A DNA stretch of 64,000 bases from Symsagittifera roscoffensis (taxonomy: Eukaryota; Xenacoelomorpha; Acoela; Convolutidae), in assembly GCF_963678635.1 (NCBI RefSeq), contig NC_087068.1, positions 26,352,318-26,416,317 of the forward strand, in the 5' to 3' direction. The notes under the pieces are model-generated. The model searched no databases. It was not told the origin of the DNA and saw nothing but the letters and a program-made list of their open reading frames with translations. Positions 54,701-61,885 of this stretch are shown here, one piece after another. Both the position numbers and the translations under genes were made by a program. The first letter of the stretch is position 1. Every line of letters starts with the position of its first letter.

Positions 54701-54869
54701 CGAATCCGGAGGGGTCCGAATCCGGAGGGGTCTTATAGTTGCTAATTCGGAGGGGTCCAAATCCGGAGGGGTCTTCTATTAACCAACTCAGAGGGGTCCA
54801 AATCCGGAGGGGTCTAGATTCTATCAATCCGGAAGGGTCCTATTTGTGCCAATCCGGAGGGGTATTATT
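51764..54869. repeat. Dispersed and tandem CCGGAGGGGTC motif field
   Basis: A core of about 13 bp, AATCCGGARGGGTC, recurs in both orientations. Reverse copies occur near 51764, 52089, 52774 and 53862. Forward copies occur at 52145, 53181, 53209, 53443, 53918, 54269, 54484, 54561, 54616 and 54630. From 54655 to 54869 it becomes dense, including four 16-bp tandem units (54671-54734). Several copies carry longer shared flanks (GGATTCATCAATCCGG at 52137 and 53909; TTGCGCTCAATYCGGAAGGG at 53172 and 53202). No ORF of substance is present. It lies just upstream of the second LTR element and may be part of its LTR or leader. Confidence 0.75.
52023..52054. other. Perfect 13-bp hairpin
   Basis: TTGCAACTATTGT (52023-52035), loop GCTGCT, then ACAATAGTTGCAA (52042-52054). 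Confidence 0.8.
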
Positions 54870-55645
54870 TTATTAAGGACTTAGGTAGACGAAAGAAAGA
54901 CTAAAAAGTGAGAGGTATTAGGTTATTAGCACACAGGCTAGGTATCAGTGACTGCACTGGTAACTTGCCTTTCAATAAGAACCAGACTAATACAGAACAG
55001 GTCCGAACTCGGATATTCGCGACACTAAGTCTAAATTAAAAAGAGCGTGATTCATTGGTGTGGATTGAAACATAATACGTTTTTGGGAAAAGTGACTGCC
55101 CTGAGGATTTTAGTAGGTCTAGCTCGGGCAGTCCGAAGGCAGATAGGTAACACAGTACTCGGTGGGTGCAATAGACGCCCACTTGAGAAAATTACTGCCT
55201 TCAAAGTTTTGTCTGTTTGGTGCGGCACCGAGCAGGGAAAGCTTTTTCTTTAAAAGACAGGTTCGACTATTGTACTGCGACCGACCAAGAGTACAAGACA
55301 CATACGTTTTTTTTTTATATATATACATTCATATTGTGTCAAAATAAATTATTTGTTTTTGATTTTAAATCAACATAAGTTGTGCTTGATTGGGTAGTGA
55401 GTACACTATCTTTTAAATTGACTGATAACATCATATTGTGCTAATTTCAAAATCTTTGGACCAATAATCGGTTAGTGTGAATAAATTTTATACAAACTGT
55501 ACTCTGACAACATACAGGGATTCGTGGTCACTATTTAATAGAATCTGGTGAAATTTATTGTGTTGTGTCATTATTATTGTTAATAAAACTATAAGGTCTC
55601 TAGCAATTGAGTCAAGAGTAGGCATTGGAAAGTGACAAATAGAGA
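54870..55645 (+). promoter_or_regulatory. Presumed 5' LTR end and leader of the second element
   Basis: Contains a TATATATATA stretch near 55316 and AATAAA polyadenylation-type signals near 55343 and 55477. LTR borders and primer-binding site cannot be assigned because the 3' LTR is outside the window. Confidence 0.35.
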
Positions 55646-58009
55646 ATGAGTCTAGACAAGTCAAGGATACCAAAACGAGGTAATAGCTCTAGGAAATTCA
55701 TACCTGAAAAGCAAAGAAAAACGATGACCGATCCTTTTGTGGATTGGATCAAGCGATCCCGGTCTGACAAAAGGGGGACGGTTTCAGGCAGAATGGTTGA
55801 AACGAGAAGTCAGAAGACCTCAGAAGAGCGAAGAGAACTGTTAGAAGTGGAGGTCAATACGGACCAGACCATGAATGACAACCAGGAAGTAAATGGACTG
55901 GAAGGAAGAGGCAGAAGGCTGGCGAGTGAATCTACCCCGGTAGAACAAGGCCATGATTTTGCCACTTCCACCGGGACATTGGATCGGGAAGAGATGTCGG
56001 AACTGTCCGACATCTCAACTGAAGTAGCGGCAACGAGAAGATCTCCGACAGACAACACTATGATGGCAGGCGGAACTGGGAAACAAACAACGTCATCATC
56101 GTTCTCAGAAAGAATGAAGAACACCTTCGGAAACATCTTTCCATTCACCATGGGAGGAGGCACGGGGAACGAAGTTGAAACCCAGGAGGAAGAGGATGAA
56201 GAGGAGCAAGGGGACTTTGGATCTCAAGTCAGCCTCAATAGTTCGATCCAGGAGAGTGAGACACACGTCGGAAGAGAGACTGGAACCATGGACAAATTTG
56301 GTGTAGTGACAACGATAAGCAAAGAGGCAAACACACCGGGCCAGTCAAAGGACTTTGCGATTAGGACAAGTTCGGAGCCACAACCTGGAGAGAGTAGAAC
56401 CAGAGGGCTTGGCAACGCGTTAATGGATCCTGAAATAAATAATGAAAAGACGTTGAAGCAGAGGGTCAAGGCCCGGATCTCGACAAGCACGAAGTTACCT
56501 GGGACCGACAGGGTTACACCACCACTAGTGACGCCACTCATGGATAACGGGACAGCACTAGAGGAATCCTTAAACAACATAGTGGACAGTTTAGGAGAAC
56601 AAAATGAACAGATGTCGATAAGGATGAGTGAACTAGAAAGAGCAGTTCACATTGAAAGAGAAAGTCTGCGGGAAGAAATAAACCGCAACAGACAAGAAGT
56701 TGGCAGAAGCGAAAAACGCTTGAAAGAAAGAACGGACGAACATATGACGAGGAACTTGTCGCGAATGACAAGAGAGGCGGAACAGAGGGAGTTACGCTTA
56801 AGAGCCGACATGGATAAGTTAAGAATTCAGCAAGAGCAGTCTCTTGGGACTCTTGACACAAAGATAGACGCGATGATGGCGAGGCGAACTCAGGCTATCA
56901 TGGATAGGTTGGACGGGCTACTAAGCAGCAAGAGTGGACCAAAGGAAGGAGAGCCGAACTCGGGAGGTCCCAGCAGGGAACCTAGGGTGAACTTCAATGA
57001 ACATCAAAGGAGGAAGACGTATGGATCCACTAGAGGCAGGGGCAGTTCATCAGGCTATGCCACAAGGGGTAATGCAGCATGGGGCCCGAGCAGTAGAGCA
57101 AGTTCAACGGGGAACAGACAAACTTCTAACGAACGACCAACGCAAAGCACACATGCGACTGGGAGAAGTGATTCCGGCAACAGGGGGCATGCAAGCCCAA
57201 GGAGGAGTCATGTGGACCAAGCGGGAAGCGCTCACGGTGATTCGGATTGCAGGGATGCACCGCACACAGAGCCTTCGACGAGGTGTGAGGACACTCAAGC
57301 GGGACACTCAAGGGATGCTACGGCAATGGCCACAGCATTTGAACCCCTGAACAGGTCTTTGGAGACATTCCTGACGCGGTTATCTAGAACCAATGAACGC
57401 AGTGAGAAGTCCAGAAGAGTCTTTAAGAAGCCAAGATGCTACAAAGACGAATCTGATGGCTGTATTGATACCTGGATAGAGGTAATGAAGCTGCATTTCG
57501 AGGAAGAGGACTTATCGGAGAGACAGGAATGCAGCGCGCTCACCAGCAACTTAGAAGGGACAGCCCTGAACTGTGTCATGGCCAAGAAGCAATATCAACG
57601 TGACACTGCTGAAAAAATCTTCGAAATCTTGTTAAACCGTTTCGGATCAGGGGTGCAGGGGCACCAGGCGATGATGCGCTTCGAGAAACGGAGGCAACGA
57701 GAGGATGAAACCATAGACAAGTTTCTCGATGATTTGGAAATGCTGAGAAGACGCAGCCAACCGGATGAGTCAAACCGAAGGATGAACCTGGCCGTAGCCG
57801 CAAAATTCATCGATGGTGTGAAAAATGATGAACTTCGTACGATGCTAGCAACGCATTACACACCACTATCAACTAATGCGCCAACACCGGAGGAGTTGAG
57901 GCTCAAATCAAAAGAGTATCTTTTGTTGAAACCTCCTTTGAGATCTGGATATTACAAGAACAATTATGGAAATTTTAACAACGGACCAGCAAACCAAGGG
58001 AACAATTGA
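55646..58009 (+). CDS. gag: Gag of the second element
   Basis: 787 residues from ATG 55646. The first 300 are acidic/Ser/Thr-rich and probably disordered. Residues about 305-430 form a long charged heptad-like region (SIRMSELERAVHIERESLRE and EAEQRELRLRADMDKLRI), a probable coiled coil. A low-complexity Gly/Arg/Ser stretch follows. The retrotransposon-gag capsid domain lies near 590-755 (WIEVMKLHFEEEDLSERQE, LEGTALNCVM, EDETIDKFLDDLEML). It has no zinc knuckle: both knuckles are encoded just past its TGA, in the next ORF. Gag from this frame alone would therefore lack a nucleocapsid domain, an argument that the TGA is read through or is a recent mutation. Confidence 0.85.
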   Translation: MSLDKSRIPKRGNSSRKFIPEKQRKTMTDPFVDWIKRSRSDKRGTVSGRMVETRSQKTSEERRELLEVEVNTDQTMNDNQEVNGLEGRGRRLASESTPVEQGHDFATSTGTLDREEMSELSDISTEVAATRRSPTDNTMMAGGTGKQTTSSSFSERMKNTFGNIFPFTMGGGTGNEVETQEEEDEEEQGDFGSQVSLNSSIQESETHVGRETGTMDKFGVVTTISKEANTPGQSKDFAIRTSSEPQPGESRTRGLGNALMDPEINNEKTLKQRVKARISTSTKLPGTDRVTPPLVTPLMDNGTALEESLNNIVDSLGEQNEQMSIRMSELERAVHIERESLREEINRNRQEVGRSEKRLKERTDEHMTRNLSRMTREAEQRELRLRADMDKLRIQQEQSLGTLDTKIDAMMARRTQAIMDRLDGLLSSKSGPKEGEPNSGGPSREPRVNFNEHQRRKTYGSTRGRGSSSGYATRGNAAWGPSSRASSTGNRQTSNERPTQSTHATGRSDSGNRGHASPRRSHVDQAGSAHGDSDCRDAPHTEPSTRCEDTQAGHSRDATAMATAFEPLNRSLETFLTRLSRTNERSEKSRRVFKKPRCYKDESDGCIDTWIEVMKLHFEEEDLSERQECSALTSNLEGTALNCVMAKKQYQRDTAEKIFEILLNRFGSGVQGHQAMMRFEKRRQREDETIDKFLDDLEMLRRRSQPDESNRRMNLAVAAKFIDGVKNDELRTMLATHYTPLSTNAPTPEELRLKSKEYLLLKPPLRSGYYKNNYGNFNNGPANQGNN

Positions 58010-58027
58010 TACAAACCGAGGGATGAT

Positions 58028-61000
58028 ATGGGCAAGAGACGTTCTTGTGCTAATTGCAGTTCAACAGACCATCATGTGTCAGCATGCCCAGCTTACAAAC
58101 AAGGCATGAAAGCAATAGGCTTTAGCCTCGAGGACGAAGATGCGTCAGAGTTGGACCATGAGGATTTCATGAGAGGAGTTATTGCGAAATTCGGCCCGAA
58201 ATGTTTCTTTTGCAACTTGGAAGGTCATTTTAAATCAGATTGTCCGCAATTCTGGGATGCAGTGGCAGACATCAAGCATCCAAGACATGAAGAAGCTTTG
58301 TCAGGAGTGAAAGCCAGCAAGGCTCGACTTTTGAGTGAAGCGGAGGCACGCAGAAAGGATAAACCTCAAGAGCTGGCGGCAAAGAAAATGCAAGCGGTAG
58401 CAGGGGAGACACGTGAGCCGGAACCGGCAACTGCGGCTGAGGACTTCAAGATCGATTATAAGGCAGCCGCAAGGGATGCTCTAAATAGAGTACAACAGGA
58501 ATTGGCGACGAAAGACATCAAGCATCCAAGACATGAAGAAGCTTTGTCAGGAGTGAAAGCCAGCAAGGCTCGACTTTTGAGTGAAGCGGAGGCACGCAGA
58601 AAGGATAAACCTCAAGAGCTGGCGGCAAAGAAAATGCAAGCGGTAGCAGGGGAGACACGTGAGCCGGAACCGGCAACTGCGGCTGAGGACTTCAAGATCG
58701 ATTATAAGGCAGCCGCAAGGGATGCTCTAAATAGAGTACAACAGGAATTGGCGACGAAAGAGATCGAACAAAAAGTGAAACTTGAACTGGAAAATGAAAA
58801 GCTTCAGGAGCAATTGAATACCTTCGAAGCAACGGAGTTCGAGGAGAAGAAAACACCAAGCAGTTTAGACATGAAACTTAAAGTGATCTCCGGTAGGAGG
58901 TTCGGCATGATGCCGCAAGGAAGCAAGATACAGTCGATAATCTCAGTGGCTGGACATCAGGTGATCAGAAATCTGAGTGAACCATCCGAGTTCACTTTGA
59001 TGCATTTGGACACATATGCAGATTATCTGAGACAGGTGGAGCCACGCACCGAGTCGAGAGCTGCGCGAGCACTTCTAACGACGGGTGGCCCTCGCATGAA
59101 GAAACTTCATGGACGCTACCTAGAGGTCTATGGGCCGTATCAAGTAATGCTGAACGTGGATGGAATCAGTATCTACACCAGGACTTATGTAACAACAGAT
59201 GATGACCAAATGGGGCAGATCTATTTGGGAGAAGAGGAACTCAAGGTCCGCAGGATAGGCCATGACGCCATGATGGAACAAGACGCAGTACACATTGGAT
59301 ATGAAGCAGATGTGACAGCACATCTGCTCGACACCAACGGAATAAAAATCGGAGTCACAGGGCTTCTGGACACAGGAGCGGTAGTGAGTGTGATGCCGAT
59401 AAAAACTTGGGAAAGAATGGGCTTCACGCGGGAAGATCTAATTCCAACGAATCTCCGACTGGCCGCAGCCAATCGAGGAGCTATCTACGTAGCCGGAAGA
59501 ACACCAATAACGGTCCTCCACATGGGAGGACGGGATCTTTGGATGAGCTTCCTGGTGGTAGAGAATCTGGACAATGCCGACCAATTCATCTTGGGCAGAG
59601 ATTTTGTCAGGAATTTTGACGTGATGATTGACTTGAACAACGGTCTGATACGGATTAGAAACCCGGACCGAAAGTATGTTAAGAGACCAATTAATAGGAT
59701 AATAACAGACGAAAACAAGGTACCAATTTTTTTGGATAGAAAAGTAAAATTACAACCAGGACAAGCTGTGGTAGCAATTTTTAGAATGAGAAATTTGAAT
59801 TCGTTAAGTGATAGTAAACAGGTTTGCTTAGTACCGAATCCAAATAGTCAGAGTTCGGTGATTTTAGGCCGGAGCTTCTCGGTAACGCGAAACGGACTGT
59901 GTGTCAGTGTGTTGTTGAACACACTGGACACCACGGTTTCAATCCAGCGTGGAAAGAAGCTTGGCTACGCTTTGCCGATGAGGACCGACTATGAGGAGAC
60001 ACAAAACTTGAAGAAATATAGTGTGAAAGACTGTCCTTATCATGCCAATAAAGATAAAATTTTAAAGAGGATTAATGAATTAAAATCTATTCATAAATTG
60101 CTTTCAATGAAATCCGAAACGGACGACGGGTTATCAAGCTGCTCGAATTTTCCGGAACGCCCCTCGTCATATGAACTAGAATCTGACAAACCGGTTTTGC
60201 CAGAGATAGAACATTTAAAAGGGAAAACAGGTGAGGGAGATTTCGAAAAATTGTGGGACCTCTTAAATAGGAACGCAGATGTATTTTCAAAACATAAGGC
60301 GGATATCGGTTGCTGTAATTTCGTCGAACACGAAATCGAACTAGAAGAGGGCGCCGTTCCCCATAGGGAAGGCGCAAGGCGAATGACGCCACATAAATCG
60401 GAAGCGTGCCGAGCGGAAATAGAAATGCTGCTTGAATACGACATGATAGAACCCTCGAAATTGCCATGGGCTTGCGGAGTAGTAATGGCGAAAAAGAAAG
60501 GGGGGCAGCTGAGATTTTGTTGCGACGTTCGTTACTTGAACGCGGTAACGATAAAAGATGCGTACCCGATACCGCGAATAGATGAGAGCCTATCTAAACT
60601 TGGTGATGCCAAGTACTTCACCACATTGGACTTAGGTTCTGCCTTCTGGCAGGTCCCTCTGCGAAAGAAGGACAGAGAGAAAACCGGATTCGAGTGCGAA
60701 TTGGGATTGTACCAGTGGAAGAGGATGCCCTTCGGCTTGTGCAATGCAACGGCCACTTTTCAAAGACTGATGGCTCAGGCGTTGACGAGAGTGACCAAGA
60801 AAAACGGGAATCTCGTGATGTGTTACGTGGATGACGTAGTCATAGCGACACCGACCCTGGAAGACCACATTGATAGGCTCGATGAGGTCTTTGGGTGCAT
60901 GAAAAGAGCAGGATTAAAGTGCAAACCATCGAAATGTGAAATCCTTAGGGATTCGATAAAGTACTTAGGGAGAATGGTGGATAGGCATGGCGTGAGGCCG

Positions 61001-61873
61001 GACCCGGAAGCAGTGGAGGCAGTATTGACATGGAAAGCTCCCAGAACGGACACACAGCTCATGAGCTTCCTAGGCTTTGCCAATTACTACCGAGAATTCA
61101 TAAAAGGATATGCGGACAAGGTGTACCCGATGCAGAAGCTGATGCGCAACAAAGGGAAAAAGTTCGAATGGAACGATGAGGCACAGGTTGCTTTCGAGAA
61201 CATAAAGCGGGAACTGTGCGAAGCGCCAGTGCTGGGCATGCCTACAGAGAAGGGCATGTATGTTCTCGACACAGATGCATCGGTGGTGGCCATCTCAGGA
61301 ATCTTGCATCAAGAGCAAGAATGGAACGGAAGAACAGTTCTCCGTCCCATTGCATACGGCAGCAAAGTCTTGACTGACACAGAAATGAAATATGGCGCAC
61401 CAAAAGCAGAAATGTTTGCAGTAGTCACCTTCGTGGAGAAGTACCGTGCATACTTGGGGAGCGCTCCCTTCAAGTTACGCGTGGACAACAGAGCGTTATC
61501 CTGGTTGAAGACCTACTCGATGGATCAGAGATATATTGGTAGATGGATAGTAAGACTGGATGGCTACCATATGATAATCGAACATAGGATGCGTGATAAA
61601 CACCAGAATGCTGACAGCCTCAGCAAGAAAACTGAGTTCTATGAAAGATTGGAGCAGAAGCAGGCCAATCAGGCGGAAATAAAGGAGGGATTCTCGTTTC
61701 TGGACAGAGAAACTTATGAAGCGCTTCCCTTGACGAGATGGTTGGATAAGTCTGGACATCCAATTCCAGGGCACCCTGAGCTACCTGTAGAGAAAGCAGC
61801 CGAGATGAAGATCCTGTCCAAGGAGGACCCGGTCCCCTTGGATTTGATGCTGCGTTCGAACCTGGTCCAGTAA
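58028..61873 (+). CDS. pol: Nucleocapsid knuckles, protease, reverse transcriptase, RNase H
   Basis: 1281 residues, in phase with Gag and starting at an ATG 18 nt after its TGA. Two CCHC knuckles open it: CANCSSTDHHVSAC (residues 7-20) and CFFCNLEGHFKSDC (59-72). An exact 82-residue tandem duplication follows (81-244). The protease has GLLDTGAVVSVMP (catalytic Asp 448) and FILGRDF. RT has RFCCDVRYLNAVTIKDAYPI, TTLDLGSAFWQVPL, MPFGLCNATATFQRLM and YVDD (933-936). RNase H begins YVLDTDASVVAISGILHQ (Asp 1083) and ends near HQNADSLSKK. All catalytic residues that I can check are intact. It ends in TAA 61871-61873, in phase with the integrase frame. Confidence 0.93.
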   Translation: MGKRRSCANCSSTDHHVSACPAYKQGMKAIGFSLEDEDASELDHEDFMRGVIAKFGPKCFFCNLEGHFKSDCPQFWDAVADIKHPRHEEALSGVKASKARLLSEAEARRKDKPQELAAKKMQAVAGETREPEPATAAEDFKIDYKAAARDALNRVQQELATKDIKHPRHEEALSGVKASKARLLSEAEARRKDKPQELAAKKMQAVAGETREPEPATAAEDFKIDYKAAARDALNRVQQELATKEIEQKVKLELENEKLQEQLNTFEATEFEEKKTPSSLDMKLKVISGRRFGMMPQGSKIQSIISVAGHQVIRNLSEPSEFTLMHLDTYADYLRQVEPRTESRAARALLTTGGPRMKKLHGRYLEVYGPYQVMLNVDGISIYTRTYVTTDDDQMGQIYLGEEELKVRRIGHDAMMEQDAVHIGYEADVTAHLLDTNGIKIGVTGLLDTGAVVSVMPIKTWERMGFTREDLIPTNLRLAAANRGAIYVAGRTPITVLHMGGRDLWMSFLVVENLDNADQFILGRDFVRNFDVMIDLNNGLIRIRNPDRKYVKRPINRIITDENKVPIFLDRKVKLQPGQAVVAIFRMRNLNSLSDSKQVCLVPNPNSQSSVILGRSFSVTRNGLCVSVLLNTLDTTVSIQRGKKLGYALPMRTDYEETQNLKKYSVKDCPYHANKDKILKRINELKSIHKLLSMKSETDDGLSSCSNFPERPSSYELESDKPVLPEIEHLKGKTGEGDFEKLWDLLNRNADVFSKHKADIGCCNFVEHEIELEEGAVPHREGARRMTPHKSEACRAEIEMLLEYDMIEPSKLPWACGVVMAKKKGGQLRFCCDVRYLNAVTIKDAYPIPRIDESLSKLGDAKYFTTLDLGSAFWQVPLRKKDREKTGFECELGLYQWKRMPFGLCNATATFQRLMAQALTRVTKKNGNLVMCYVDDVVIATPTLEDHIDRLDEVFGCMKRAGLKCKPSKCEILRDSIKYLGRMVDRHGVRPDPEAVEAVLTWKAPRTDTQLMSFLGFANYYREFIKGYADKVYPMQKLMRNKGKKFEWNDEAQVAFENIKRELCEAPVLGMPTEKGMYVLDTDASVVAISGILHQEQEWNGRTVLRPIAYGSKVLTDTEMKYGAPKAEMFAVVTFVEKYRAYLGSAPFKLRVDNRALSWLKTYSMDQRYIGRWIVRLDGYHMIIEHRMRDKHQNADSLSKKTEFYERLEQKQANQAEIKEGFSFLDRETYEALPLTRWLDKSGHPIPGHPELPVEKAAEMKILSKEDPVPLDLMLRSNLVQ
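58268..58759 (+). repeat. Exact 246-bp tandem duplication inside the pol frame
   Basis: Units 58268-58513 and 58514-58759 read as identical and keep the frame (82 codons, DIKHPRHEEALSG...QQELATK). Either a very recent duplication or an assembly artefact. Confidence 0.9.
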
Positions 61874-61885
61874 GAACTCTCTCGC

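Noticed and set aside
51764-54869. CRISPR array
   Set aside because: Copies of the short motif are irregularly spaced, occur in both orientations and have no uniform spacers. The context is eukaryotic.
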